Origin: Thalassospira indica
GTDB lineage: Bacteria; Pseudomonadota; Alphaproteobacteria; Rhodospirillales; Thalassospiraceae
Length of the DNA stretch: 64,000 nucleotides
Reading direction: 5' to 3'
Assembly (NCBI RefSeq): GCF_003403095.1
Contig: NZ_CP031555.1
Span: 2,921,001 to 2,985,000, forward strand
Shown here: piece after piece, positions 43,075 to 52,345 of the stretch
Layout of the letters: the number at the start of each line of letters is the position of its first letter
Position numbering within the stretch: the first letter of the stretch is position 1
Translations under genes and position numbers: made by a program
The notes under the pieces: model-generated
Seen by the model: the letters and a program-made list of their open reading frames with translations, nothing else
What the model was told of the DNA's origin: nothing
The model's database searches: none

Positions 43075-44064
43075 TCAGATCGCCTTGACGGTCACCGGGC
43101 GCTCTGCCTGAACCATCAGGCGGTTGCGGATCGGGCGACCAAACAGGGCAGATTCAATTTCGAATTCATCACCGTCCTGCGTCGTGATGCCATCGGCAAA
43201 GCTGAGCGTCGCGGTGCCAAAGAAATGCGCATGCACATCGCCCGGACGGCGGAACAGGTCATACTTGAAATGGTGGTATTCAAGGTTGGCGATGGAGTGC
43301 GACATGTTGTCTTCGCCGCTGACGAACTGCTTTTCCCAGATCACCTTGCCATCGCGATAGAGGCGCGAGGTGCCCTCGACATGGTTTGGCAGATCGCCCA
43401 GCAGCAATTCCGGGCCCATCGCGCAATGGCGCAGCTTTGAATGCGCCAGATACAGGTAGTTCTGACGCTCCATCACATGGTCGGAAAACTCGTTGCCAAT
43501 GGCAAAGCCGATGCGCACCGGGGTACCATCATGGTCAATGACATAGACCGCGGCAATTTCCGGCTCCTCACTGCCATCCAGGGCAAAGGACGGGCTTGGG
43601 ATATCTGCCCCCGGATTGGCAACGATGGAGCCATCGCCCTTATAGAACCATTCCGGCTGCACACCATGTTCGCCAGCCTTGGGCTTGCCGCCCTCAACCC
43701 CCATGCGGAACATCTTCATGGAATCGGTTTCGTTGGCGTCCTTGTTATCGGCCTTGTGCATGTTCGCACGCGCCGATGCGGACCCAAGATGGGTCAGGCC
43801 CGTGCCCGTCACAAGGAAATGCGCCGGATCAACATGGGTAATCGGCGGCAAAAGGCGGCCATCACGGGCAACTTCGTTATAGTCGACCGTGGTGTCGCCC
43901 ATACGAATTTTTGCCTTTTCGATCATCGTCATGCCTTTGGCAAGGGCGATGGTCGCAAGTTCACGGGTGGTGGATACGCCCTTAAGCGGGATCAGGGTAT
44001 TTTGGTCTTCGACCACGGCCACATGTTGCGCGCCGGCGGTGTCCTTGAATTGAACCAGTCTCAT
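43075..44064 (-). CDS. Fumarylacetoacetate hydrolase family protein (AraD1-like)
   Basis: A 329-residue FAH-fold hydrolase/dehydratase of the AraD1 kind (VTGTGLTHLGSASARANMHK, EPEIAAVYVIDHDGTPVRIG). Metal ligands are expected in the PEIA segment of the FAH core. Members act on 2-keto-3-deoxy sugar acids or related compounds in non-phosphorylating arabinose or galactose pathways. With the SDR, the sugar ABC importer and the aldose epimerase, this supports oxidative sugar catabolism. It is the distal gene of the SDR-FAH pair. Confidence 0.82.
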   Translation of the reverse strand: MRLVQFKDTAGAQHVAVVEDQNTLIPLKGVSTTRELATIALAKGMTMIEKAKIRMGDTTVDYNEVARDGRLLPPITHVDPAHFLVTGTGLTHLGSASARANMHKADNKDANETDSMKMFRMGVEGGKPKAGEHGVQPEWFYKGDGSIVANPGADIPSPSFALDGSEEPEIAAVYVIDHDGTPVRIGFAIGNEFSDHVMERQNYLYLAHSKLRHCAMGPELLLGDLPNHVEGTSRLYRDGKVIWEKQFVSGEDNMSHSIANLEYHHFKYDLFRRPGDVHAHFFGTATLSFADGITTQDGDEFEIESALFGRPIRNRLMVQAERPVTVKAI

Positions 44065-44139
44065 GAATTCTGTCCTGAACGGTCTTGGATATATGTCGGA
44101 ATATGGCGATGTCGGAATACGGGGTGCGTGACGCGGGCC

Positions 44140-44913
44140 TTAGACCCAGCCGCCATCAACGATAAAGTTCTGGGCGGTGACCATGCGGGCCTCGTCCGAA
44201 ATCAGGAAAAGCGCCATGCGGGCAATGTCATCGGGCATCACCTTGTTTTTCAGGCACTGGCGCTCATCAATTTCACGCTCGGCGGCTTCATCGACCCACA
44301 GGTCAAGCTGGCGCTGGGTCATGACCCAACCGGGCACAAGCGTATTGACGCGGATGTGATCCTTGCCAAGATCGCGTGCCATGCCGCGCGTCAGACCATG
44401 GGTCGCGGCCTTTGCCGTCGTGTAGCCGGGCATACCGCCCTGCCCCATCATCCAACTGACCGACCCGAAATTGATGATCGCACCGCCACCGGCCTTTTGC
44501 ATCATCGGCGCCACCGCCTGAATGGCAAAGAAGGACGGACGAATATTGATTGCCTGACGCTCATCCCAGTATTCCGGGGTGACGTCCTGCCATTTATGGC
44601 GGGTATCATTCGCCGCATTGTTCATCAACCCGGTGATCGGGCCATTGATCTCGGCCGCCTTGGCAACGGCTGCCTGCAAGGCGGCAATATCGGTCAGATC
44701 GCATTTGATAAAGACAGGCGAATTTCGCGCATCTTTCGAAAGCTTTTCGACAAGTGCGTTACCGGCATCTTCCATGATGTCGACAAAGGCGACTTTTGCC
44801 CCCTGCTCGACAAAGGCGGTCACAATCGCCTCGCCAATACCCGATGCCCCACCGGTGATGAATACCGATTTGTCTTTTAGGCTTGTGTAGTGTGTCGGCA
44901 TGCGATCAGACAT
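44140..44913 (-). CDS. SDR-family oxidoreductase, probable sugar dehydrogenase
   Basis: A 257-residue short-chain dehydrogenase. The NAD site is ITGGASGIGEAIVTAF (about residues 19-34), the NNAAND segment is present and the catalytic Tyr-Lys is in MPGYTTAKAATHGLTRG, with Ser in GSVSWM. It resembles D-galactose/L-arabinose 1-dehydrogenases. It is 75 bp upstream of the FAH gene. GGGAG precedes the ATG at 44913. Confidence 0.85.
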   Translation of the reverse strand: MSDRMPTHYTSLKDKSVFITGGASGIGEAIVTAFVEQGAKVAFVDIMEDAGNALVEKLSKDARNSPVFIKCDLTDIAALQAAVAKAAEINGPITGLMNNAANDTRHKWQDVTPEYWDERQAINIRPSFFAIQAVAPMMQKAGGGAIINFGSVSWMMGQGGMPGYTTAKAATHGLTRGMARDLGKDHIRVNTLVPGWVMTQRQLDLWVDEAAEREIDERQCLKNKVMPDDIARMALFLISDEARMVTAQNFIVDGGWV

Positions 44914-45447
44914 GATCGTTTCATCTCCCGTCGTGCGTTTTGTTTTCAGATGTCAGACGTCGGATTCCCCTGACGCCAAACACGATTCTAGGCCAAAATT
45001 GACAGAAAGTGCATCCATCAAGCTATGTGCGGCGCAACAGGAGAAAAATTCCTGACGCCAACATCATGCTACGCCGACAAGCCCCCTTCAGACCAGACGA
45101 ATGGTCCGGGCACGTTCCCGTGCGCGGCTGCGTGATGCTTCCTCCTGATAATCTTGTTTTTTATTCTTCATACAATAACATTAATGATCAGGATATCCGG
45201 GCCTGTCAAGCGTCAAACCATGCAGTCTTTTCTTTCATTATCTGAAAGCTTGTTTATAAGTTCATGACATAAGCAAATACGTAACAGCCATCGTGACGCA
45301 CCCCTGAAATAATTATATGCTATGCAGCACAAGGCGTTGACGGCACCAGATAAGTTGCCCTGAAAATTAATTCATATTATATGAATAATGACAAAGCGGG
45401 CCTTTTGCCTATTTGCGTGTTCATCAGGGCCACGCCGGAGGGAATAT
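44914..45447. other. 534-bp divergent intergenic region with a palindrome
   Basis: Between the SDR and the GntR gene. It holds the perfect palindrome TTCATAT-T-ATATGAA at 45371-45385, about 65 bp before the GntR start, and several AT-rich tracts. A short upstream frame start at 45388 exists but lacks a ribosome site. The region is probably promoters for both genes; nothing else is recognised. Confidence 0.5.
45371..45385. promoter_or_regulatory. Palindromic operator candidate before the GntR gene
   Basis: TTCATAT-T-ATATGAA is a perfect 7+7 palindrome in the GntR gene leader. A related CATAT...ATATG inverted pair occurs upstream of ytfQ. Autoregulation by the downstream FadR-type protein is inferred. 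Confidence 0.5.
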
Positions 45448-46197
45448 ATGTCGTCTACCATGTCGAGAACTTACGCCAAACGCAGTCTGCACAGCATTGT
45501 TGCCCACGATCTTGGCGCACGCATTGTTTCGGGCAAGCTTGCGCCTGGCGATGTCCTGCCGACAGAGGCGGCCCTAAGTGAATCCCTTGATGTTTCACGC
45601 ACAGCCCTTCGTGAAGCCATCAAAATCCTTTCGGCCAAGGGGCTGATTGAAAGCCGCCCGAAGACCGGCACCCGGGTCAAACCGCGTTCAAGCTGGAACC
45701 TGCTGGATCCTGATGTCCTGTCCTGGCACTTCCCGGACCCGGACCCGGCATTTCTCTATAGCCTGCTTGAAACCCGCCTGATCATCGAGCCCAACACGGC
45801 CGCCATGGCCGCCGTCCGCGCCACGCCGGAACAGATCAAGCATCTTGAAACCGCCTATTTCGAAATGGAAAAGGCCGAACCCGGCACCGAGGCGGTTTAT
45901 ATTACCGATCTTGTGTTCCATCAGGGCATTCTGGATGCGTCGGGCAACGATTTCATGAAGTCGTTTGGCATGTTGATCGAAACCGCCCTGATCGGTTCTT
46001 TCCGCCTGTCATCGGGCGGACCCAAGGCGCATGTCAAGTCGCTGCCCGATCACCACGCGGTCTATGCCGCCATCAGCCAACGCGATCCCGAAGAGGCGCG
46101 CAGCAAAATGCACGGCCTGCTGCGCCGGACCATGCGCGAACTGCGCAAGGAGCTCGGCATGTCGGTCGAACATGATTGGGATCAGATCGGCCTGTAA
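45448..46197 (+). CDS. GntR/FadR-family regulator of sugar genes
   Basis: A 249-residue regulator. The winged HTH is LPTEAALSESLDVSRTALREAI (about residues 36-58) with KGLIESRPKTGTRV as wing. The FCD effector domain follows (LLETRLIIEPNTAAMAAVRA). CGGAGGGAATAT precedes ATG 45448. It sits between the SDR-FAH pair and the ABC importer and probably controls both. Confidence 0.88.
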   Translation: MSSTMSRTYAKRSLHSIVAHDLGARIVSGKLAPGDVLPTEAALSESLDVSRTALREAIKILSAKGLIESRPKTGTRVKPRSSWNLLDPDVLSWHFPDPDPAFLYSLLETRLIIEPNTAAMAAVRATPEQIKHLETAYFEMEKAEPGTEAVYITDLVFHQGILDASGNDFMKSFGMLIETALIGSFRLSSGGPKAHVKSLPDHHAVYAAISQRDPEEARSKMHGLLRRTMRELRKELGMSVEHDWDQIGL

Positions 46198-46208
46198 TCG
46201 ATGCCGAT

Positions 46209-46235
46209 GGGGCGGATCAAAACGATCACCGCCCC
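46209..46235 (+). terminator. Hairpin after the GntR gene
   Basis: GGGGCGG pairs with CCGCCCC, with an inner GATC/GATC stem, 12 bp after the GntR stop. There is no T-run, so termination is only likely. Further on, ATTATTCA/TGAATAAT (about 46303-46325) forms another small hairpin. Confidence 0.5.
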
Positions 46236-46415
46236 CATTCCTCATACTATTTGAATTTACCCCCAAAACGCCGGGTAGCGCGTTTGGCGCAGACAGGGCT
46301 TATTATTCACCAAAAATGAATAATGCGCCTGATTGACCAATTTTTTTATCAAAAGTTTTGCCCCCGCGCCGGTGCCTGATTGCACGATCAAAACGACCCA
46401 TGTAAGGGAACAGAA

Positions 46416-46447
46416 AAAACGCCCTGCTTATTCAAACAGGGCGTTTT
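46416..46447. terminator. Bidirectional terminator before yjfF
   Basis: AAAACGCCCTG pairs with CAGGGCGTTTT around a 10-base loop. It ends the ABC transporter operon (minus strand) and can also serve the GntR gene. Confidence 0.85.
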
Positions 46448-46476
46448 GAAGGAAGGTATTTTGATCGCAGGACGCC

Positions 46477-47454
46477 TTATGTCGCCCCGGCGCGCATGCC
46501 CGAGAAGGAACGCGTGATCAGGCGTTGCAGGACGATAAAGCCAAACAGAAGCGCGCCGATCATGATCTTGGTCCACCAGCTGTTCAGCGACCCGTCAAAG
46601 GCGATCAGGGTCTGGATAACCCCCATGATGATCCCGCCAAAGAACGTGCCGAGCACAAAGCCCATCCCGCCGGTCAGAAGCGTGCCACCAATCACCACCG
46701 CAGCAATCGCATCCAGCTCCACACCCACCGCCGCCAGCGGATAGGCCGATGCGGTGTAAAAGGCGAATACGACACCTGAAAGCGCACTGAAAAAGCCCGA
46801 CAAGGTATAGACCCGGATGATGGTGCTATGGACCGGAACACCCAGCAATTCTGCCGAATGCCGATCCCCGCCAATTGCATAGACATTGCGGCCAAACCGG
46901 GTGAAGTGGGCAATCACCACCCCGCCAATGACGGTCGCCAACATCAAAAGGGCCGATGCCGTCAACCAGCCACGCCCGGGCAATTGAACCTTAAACCCGG
47001 CAAAGTCTGAGACAAACGGATGGTCAATCGGAACGGAATCCAGATTGATCAGGAAGCATATGCCGCGCAGGAAAAACATCCCGGCCAGCGTGATGATAAA
47101 GGGCTGAATATCGAACTTGGCGATAATCACCCCCATAAACGCCCCGAATGCCGATCCGACAATCATCGCGATCACTGCCGCCGTCACCGGATGCATGCCA
47201 AAGCCGGTCACAAGTTCGGCCATCAGAACCCCGATAAAGGCAATCATCGACCCCACCGAAAGATCAATCCCGCCCGACAGAATGACAAAAGTCATGCCAA
47301 CGGCGGTAATGATCAAAAAGGCGTTGTCGGTCAGAAGCGCGCCCAGAACATAGGTATCGGAAAAGGCGCGGTGTTCAAAAATCCCATAGCCATACAGCAG
47401 TACCAGAACCGCAAGCGTGGCAAGGATCGGATAAAACCGTTCATTAATTTTCAT
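46477..47454 (-). CDS. yjfF: Sugar ABC transporter permease (YjfF-like)
   Basis: A 325-residue BPD_transp_2 permease with about nine helices and the family pattern LSGGIDLSVGSMIAFIGVLMAE and VVIGGTLLTGGMGFVLGTFFGG. In E. coli, YjfF pairs with YtfT in a furanose (galactofuranose) importer. It overlaps the ytfT end by 11 bp. It is the last gene of the operon, followed by a terminator. Confidence 0.88.
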   Translation of the reverse strand: MKINERFYPILATLAVLVLLYGYGIFEHRAFSDTYVLGALLTDNAFLIITAVGMTFVILSGGIDLSVGSMIAFIGVLMAELVTGFGMHPVTAAVIAMIVGSAFGAFMGVIIAKFDIQPFIITLAGMFFLRGICFLINLDSVPIDHPFVSDFAGFKVQLPGRGWLTASALLMLATVIGGVVIAHFTRFGRNVYAIGGDRHSAELLGVPVHSTIIRVYTLSGFFSALSGVVFAFYTASAYPLAAVGVELDAIAAVVIGGTLLTGGMGFVLGTFFGGIIMGVIQTLIAFDGSLNSWWTKIMIGALLFGFIVLQRLITRSFSGMRAGAT

Positions 47455-48505
47455 CGGATTTCCCCCGCTTGAAGCGTTCCATCGCCTGCCCGACCAGTTC
47501 GCGGGATTTTGGTGCCTGCACCAGAAGGACGATCATCACCACCGCCGCCTTGACGATGAGCGTGTATTGCGACGGAAGACCCGACAGCAAAATACCCGTG
47601 GTCAGGGCCTGGATGATCAGAACGCCAATCACGGTCATGGCAATAAAGAACCGCCCACCCATCAACGACGCGCCACCAATCACAACCGCCAGAATGGCAT
47701 CGAGTTCAAGCCACAAACCGGCATTGTTGGCATCCGCCCCGCGAATGTCGGCGGCAATAATGATCCCGGCAAAGGCCGAACACAGCCCCGATGCCGCATA
47801 TGCCATCAGCTTGATGCCGCGCGCATCAATGCCCGCGACCCGGCTGGCACGCGCATTTCCACCAACCGATTCAACAAACAGGCCAAGGGCGGTCTTGCGC
47901 ATGATGAAATAGATCGCCGCAATCACGGCGGCGGCAATAATCACCCGCCACGGAATACCCAGTAGATAGCCACTGCCAATCGCCTCGAAAAACTCACCAT
48001 GGAAGGTCACGATCTGCCCACCGGTGATCATCTGGGCAATCCCGCGACCGGCCACCATCAGGATCAGGGTTGCAATAATTGGCTGAATATCAAGGAAGGC
48101 CACAAGGATGCCGTTCCACAAACCGCACAAAATCCCGGCACCAAGGGCGGCCAGAATAATCACCGCCGGATGCAAATCGGTATCGCGGATCAGAACCGCC
48201 ATCACCGCCCCCGAAATGGCGATGATCGAACCAACCGAAAGATCAATGCCGCGCGTGCCAATCACAATTGCCATACCGACCGCCACAAGGGCCGTGGATG
48301 CCCCGCGATGGACAACATCAACCAGCGACCCGTAAAGGTGCCCGTCAACGATACGGATGCTAAAGAAATCCGGTGAAATGATCCCGATGCCCAGCACAAT
48401 CAAAATCAGGGCTGCGACCGGGCCAAACCACGGCCGACTTAACAAAGAAGATGCAGACATGGTGCTGCTTTCCCGTATTTTCTTTTTGTCTTTTAAACTG
48501 GTCAT
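47444..48505 (-). CDS. ytfT: Sugar ABC transporter permease (YtfT-like)
   Basis: A 353-residue inner-membrane permease. The motif VIGTRGIDLSVGSIIAISGAV and the C-terminal VVIGGASLMGGRFFIAMTVIG mark the CUT2 class. A 16-residue polar N-terminal extension precedes MSASSLLSRPWF, an alternative start. The 48505 ATG overlaps the ytfR stop by 4 bp (ATGA). With YjfF it should form the membrane channel. Confidence 0.88.
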   Translation of the reverse strand: MTSLKDKKKIRESSTMSASSLLSRPWFGPVAALILIVLGIGIISPDFFSIRIVDGHLYGSLVDVVHRGASTALVAVGMAIVIGTRGIDLSVGSIIAISGAVMAVLIRDTDLHPAVIILAALGAGILCGLWNGILVAFLDIQPIIATLILMVAGRGIAQMITGGQIVTFHGEFFEAIGSGYLLGIPWRVIIAAAVIAAIYFIMRKTALGLFVESVGGNARASRVAGIDARGIKLMAYAASGLCSAFAGIIIAADIRGADANNAGLWLELDAILAVVIGGASLMGGRFFIAMTVIGVLIIQALTTGILLSGLPSQYTLIVKAAVVMIVLLVQAPKSRELVGQAMERFKRGKSDEN

Positions 48506-49998
48506 CGCGCAATTGCCTCGATGATGCTGTTCTGGGTGATTTCCGCACCCACCAGTTCAGAAACCTTTTGACGATCACGCATCACAGCCACGCGGTCGGC
48601 AAAGGCGACGATTTCCTCAAGCTCTGATGACGCGACCAGAAGTGCCAGCCCCTCGTCACACAGTTCCTTGATCAGCTTGATGATATCGGCGTGCGCACCG
48701 ACATCAATGCCGCGTGTCGGTTCATCAAGGATCAACAGGATCGGCTTGGACACCAGCCAGCGGGCCAGAATGACTTTTTGCTGGTTACCACCGCTCAGTT
48801 GCCCGACGGGCTTTTCACTGTCGGGGGTGGCGATGCCCAGTGCCTTGATCATGTCATCGGCAAATTTCTGTTGTTCGGCGCGCGGGATCGGGCGCAACCA
48901 GCCCCGCCGCCCCTGAAGGGCCAACACGATGTTTTCGCGCACACTCAGTTCGGCAACAATGCCGTCCTGCTTACGGTCTTCGGGGCACAACCCGAAACCG
49001 GCCCGGATCGCATGGCGCGGAGAACGCAGCATCACCGGCTCCCCATCGAGAAACACCAAGCCGCTATCTGCACGCTGCGTACCAAACACCAGTTCGGACA
49101 GTTCCGTCCGGCCCGATCCCAAAAGCCCGGCCAAACCAACGATCTCGCCTGCCTTAAGATCGAGTGATACCGGTTCCAGCACGCGCTTTTTGCCAAGATT
49201 CTTGATCTGGATCTGGCGTGCCGGGCCATCATAGCTGCCCTCGTCCTGATGGCGGTGCGCACTGACTTCAGCCAGTTCACGCCCCAGCATGTGATTGATC
49301 AGGTCAATCTGGGCCAGTTCCTTGGTGACAAATGTACCAACCAACCGGCCATTGCGCAGCACCGTGATACGGTCGGTAATGGCGTAAACCTGATCCAGGA
49401 AGTGGGTGACAAAAACAATGCCAAGCCCCTTGTCGCGCAACTCGCCCATAATCCGGAACAATGTTTTGATTTCTTCGCCGTCAAGTGACGCGGTCGGTTC
49501 ATCAAGAATAAGAACCTTGGCATCAAGGGCCACGGCGCGCGCGATTGCAACCAGTTGCTGGATCGCCACCGAATAGGAGCCCAGCGGCCGATTGACATCA
49601 ATATCAAGCCCCAAAATCTCAAGCGCTGCCTTGGCATCGGCCTCGGTCTTTTTCCATGAAATCAGCCCGAACTTGCGGGTCTGGCGTTCCAGCATCAGGT
49701 TTTCAGCCACCGACAAGGTCGGCACCAGATTGACTTCCTGATAAACTGTGGAAATGCCGAGTTCCTGCGCATCGCCCGGATGCTGCGGATGGATTTCCTG
49801 CCCTTCGAGTGACACCGTACCGGCATCGCGGGGATGCACCCCGGTAATCACCTTGATCAGGGTCGATTTACCGGCCCCGTTTTCGCCCAGAAGGGCGTGA
49901 ATTTCGCCGCGTTCAAGGTCAAAATCCACATCCTCCAGCGCCTTGACGCCGGGAAAGAACTTCCCCGCACCGCGCACTGAAAGCACCGTGTCTGACAT
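48502..49998 (-). CDS. ytfR: Sugar ABC transporter ATP-binding protein (YtfR-like)
   Basis: A 498-residue double ABC ATPase of the CUT2 class. The first cassette has Walker A GENGAGKST (residues 38-46) and Walker B VLILDEPTASL. The second has a degenerate P-loop GLLGSGRTE, an intact signature LSGGNQQK and LILDEPTRGID. The asymmetry is normal for the family. It lies between the ytfQ hairpin and ytfT in the operon. Confidence 0.92.
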   Translation of the reverse strand: MSDTVLSVRGAGKFFPGVKALEDVDFDLERGEIHALLGENGAGKSTLIKVITGVHPRDAGTVSLEGQEIHPQHPGDAQELGISTVYQEVNLVPTLSVAENLMLERQTRKFGLISWKKTEADAKAALEILGLDIDVNRPLGSYSVAIQQLVAIARAVALDAKVLILDEPTASLDGEEIKTLFRIMGELRDKGLGIVFVTHFLDQVYAITDRITVLRNGRLVGTFVTKELAQIDLINHMLGRELAEVSAHRHQDEGSYDGPARQIQIKNLGKKRVLEPVSLDLKAGEIVGLAGLLGSGRTELSELVFGTQRADSGLVFLDGEPVMLRSPRHAIRAGFGLCPEDRKQDGIVAELSVRENIVLALQGRRGWLRPIPRAEQQKFADDMIKALGIATPDSEKPVGQLSGGNQQKVILARWLVSKPILLILDEPTRGIDVGAHADIIKLIKELCDEGLALLVASSELEEIVAFADRVAVMRDRQKVSELVGAEITQNSIIEAIAR

Positions 49999-50109
49999 AT
50001 CCTGCCCCTCTCCCTAGTACTGTCTTTAAAGTCTTTTGCTGCGGATACAACCGGACGCACCCCGGCATTCGCCGGAGCACGTCCGATGCAATGAGAAGCG
50101 TTCCTCTTG

Positions 50110-50134
50110 CCCCCATGGGCAGAACCCATGGGGG
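50110..50134 (-). terminator. Intercistronic hairpin between ytfQ and ytfR
   Basis: Perfect 10-bp stem CCCCCATGGG / CCCATGGGGG with a 5-base loop, 11 bp after the ytfQ stop. A second, compound hairpin (CGGACG...CGTCCG with CCGGC/GCCGG inside) lies around 50050-50085. There is no T-run, so it probably protects ytfQ mRNA and lowers ytfR expression. Confidence 0.6.
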
Positions 50135-50144
50135 AATTCAGAGG

Positions 50145-51095
50145 TTATTTGCTACGCATTTTGTATTCTTCGGCAGCGGTATCTGGCAGGAAGAGCGGAC
50201 CATTTGCCTTGATCCATTTCGGAACTTCTTCACCAGCCTTCGCCGCCTTGATTGCGTCAAAGGACGGCGCACCGAGATGCGGGTTCAATTCGATGGTTGC
50301 GTTGGTATCGCCATCGGCCATCGCCTTGAAGATATCGGGCACCGCATCGATTGATACGATCAGCATATCTTCACCCGGGTTCAGACCGGCTTCCTTGATG
50401 GCCTGAACGGCACCCAGTGCCATGTCATCATTGTGGGCATAAACCGCACAGATGTTGGCACCGCCATTTTCCGCTTTCAGGAAGCTTTCCATGACTTCCT
50501 TGCCGCCGGAACGGGTGAAGTCACCGGACTGCGAACGGATGATGTTGATGGCCGGGAAGTTTGACACAACCGACTCAAAACCTTCCTTACGGTCATTGGC
50601 GGCAGACGAACCAACAGTACCCTGCAGTTCGACAACGTCGCAAACGCCATTGGTTTCAGCAGCCAGCCATGCCGCGGCCAGAGCACCTTCAACCACGAAG
50701 TCCGACGCCACTTTGGTCAGATACAGGTCTTCACTTGCATCAACGCCACGGTCAACGAGAACGACCGGAATGCCAGCGTCTTTTGCTTCTTTGAGAACCT
50801 GATCCCAACCGGTTTCAACAACCGGTGCCAGAAGAATGCCGTCCACGCCCTGCGCGATGAAGGAACGGACTGCCTTGATCTGGTTTTCCTGTTTCTGCTG
50901 TGCATCAGAGAATTTAAGATCAATGCCACGCTTTTCGGCTTCGGCCTTGATTGACGCTGTTTCGGACGTACGCCAGCCACTTTCTGAACCGATCTGCGAG
51001 AAACCGATCATCATTTCTGCCTGTGCAGCAAACGAAAGACCAAGCGCAACACCCATTGCGGCAGTCGAGACTGCCAATTTTTTAAAACTTACCAC
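50145..51095 (-). CDS. ytfQ: Sugar ABC transporter substrate-binding protein (YtfQ-like)
   Basis: A 316-residue periplasmic binding protein of the Peripla_BP_4 class. The signal peptide is about residues 1-26 (ending LSFAAQA). IGFSQIGSESGWRTSETASIK and the AQGVDGILLAPVVETGWD segment are typical of YtfQ, which binds furanose galactose/arabinose. GTG 51095 is the start, with GGGAGG upstream. It is the first gene of the importer operon. Confidence 0.9.
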   Translation of the reverse strand: MVSFKKLAVSTAAMGVALGLSFAAQAEMMIGFSQIGSESGWRTSETASIKAEAEKRGIDLKFSDAQQKQENQIKAVRSFIAQGVDGILLAPVVETGWDQVLKEAKDAGIPVVLVDRGVDASEDLYLTKVASDFVVEGALAAAWLAAETNGVCDVVELQGTVGSSAANDRKEGFESVVSNFPAINIIRSQSGDFTRSGGKEVMESFLKAENGGANICAVYAHNDDMALGAVQAIKEAGLNPGEDMLIVSIDAVPDIFKAMADGDTNATIELNPHLGAPSFDAIKAAKAGEEVPKWIKANGPLFLPDTAAEEYKMRSK

Positions 51096-51135
51096 GATTT
51101 CCTCCCTAAGAGTGGCTTATTGCTTAAAAGCCATA

Positions 51136-51146
51136 TAGTATTACAA
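51136..51146. promoter_or_regulatory. FadR/GntR-type operator before ytfQ
   Basis: Minus strand TTGTAATACTA fits the TNGTNNNACNA consensus of the FadR subfamily exactly. It is flanked by a CATAT/ATATG inverted pair, and CCATATAGT recurs at 51131 and 51168. It lies about 40 bp upstream of the ytfQ start. The GntR protein at 45448 is the candidate. Confidence 0.6.
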
Positions 51147-51284
51147 TATGATTTGTTGGCCCTCAACCATATAGTGTCTCATCCTTTAGAGTGATCGCGC
51201 AAAGGGACATCAAATCTGGACAAAACCAATAAAAATCAATACGTTGATAAAAATCAAATACCACAAATTACGGCGACACCAGAC

Positions 51285-52307
51285 ATGGCAAATCCCCATA
51301 CCACCACACTTAAAAAGGGCGAAAATGCCCCGCGCGCTGCATTAGAGAGCTCTCAGATTCGCGTGTTGGTTTCTGCGCTTGGCGCGCGTCTTTGCGGGGT
51401 CTATTTGCGCGACACAAAGGATGGACACGAAACCAATATCGCGGTTAACCTGATTGACGATGCCGCCTATCTTGATCAGGACAGCTATATCGGGGCAGTC
51501 TGCGGGCGTTATGCCAATCGCATTGAAAAGTCGCGCTACCCCGATGGAAACGGGGATATCGTTCAGCTTGCCGCCAATGAAGGCGAACACCACCTGCATG
51601 GCGGACCGGATGGTTTTGACAGACGGCCCTGGACCATTTCCGATCAATCAGATCGCAGTGTTACGTTTGAACTGACCTCGCCCGCAGGGGATCAGGGATA
51701 TCCCGGCACCATGACCGCATGGGCCACCTATTCACTGGTGGCCGATGATCGCCTTCGCCTTGAAATCACCGCCACCTGTGATCAGCCCTGCCCGGTCAAC
51801 ATGACAAGTCACGCCTATTGGAACCTGACGGGCAAGTTTGACCAAAGTGCTGGCGATCACGTTTTGCAGATCAATGCTGAACAATGGCTTCCGGTGGATG
51901 ACAAACTGATCCCGACCGGCGAAATCCGTGACGTCATGGGGACCGGTTATGACTTCCGAAGCCCGGCACGGGTTTCCGATATGCTGCCGCACGCGTGCCA
52001 AGGCTTTGATCACAATTTCTGCCTGACCGGCCCCCGCGGCGAATTGCGCCAGATCGCGACCCTTTCAGATCCCGCAAGCAAACGGTCAATCAAACTGTTT
52101 TCGACCGAGGCCGGTTTGCAATTCTATCTCTCGCAGCATTTCAATGATGCGATGAAAACGGAAAACGGCGTATCCCTGCACCCGTCAGGCGGCATCGCCC
52201 TTGAACCGCAAACCTACCCCAACAGCCCCAACCGCCCGGATTTTCCGAGCCCGTGGCTCAAGCCGGGTGAGACTTATCGCCATGTGATTGAGTGGGAGTT
52301 TTCCTAA
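51285..52307 (+). CDS. galM: Aldose 1-epimerase
   Basis: A 340-residue galactose mutarotase-fold enzyme. Catalytic His are in EHHLHGGPDGFD and SHAYWNLTG; the catalytic Glu is in GIALEPQTYPNSPN near the C terminus. It interconverts alpha and beta anomers of galactose, arabinose or similar sugars, which suits the linked 1-dehydrogenase and ABC importer. It is divergent from ytfQ and probably shares its regulator. Confidence 0.9.
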   Translation: MANPHTTTLKKGENAPRAALESSQIRVLVSALGARLCGVYLRDTKDGHETNIAVNLIDDAAYLDQDSYIGAVCGRYANRIEKSRYPDGNGDIVQLAANEGEHHLHGGPDGFDRRPWTISDQSDRSVTFELTSPAGDQGYPGTMTAWATYSLVADDRLRLEITATCDQPCPVNMTSHAYWNLTGKFDQSAGDHVLQINAEQWLPVDDKLIPTGEIRDVMGTGYDFRSPARVSDMLPHACQGFDHNFCLTGPRGELRQIATLSDPASKRSIKLFSTEAGLQFYLSQHFNDAMKTENGVSLHPSGGIALEPQTYPNSPNRPDFPSPWLKPGETYRHVIEWEFS

Positions 52308-52313
52308 AATAAC

Positions 52314-52337
52314 AAAGCCCCGCATTTGCGGGGCTTT
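52314..52337. terminator. Bidirectional terminator
   Basis: AAAGCCCCGC / GCGGGGCTTT, perfect 10-bp stem with a 4-base loop, 6 bp after the galM stop and 8 bp before the end of the convergent gene. Confidence 0.88.
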
Positions 52338-52345
52338 GGTTTAGG

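Noticed and set aside
43441..44880. 479-codon plus-strand ORF opposite the FAH and SDR genes
   Set aside because: Spans two well-supported minus-strand genes and the gap between them; shadow ORF.
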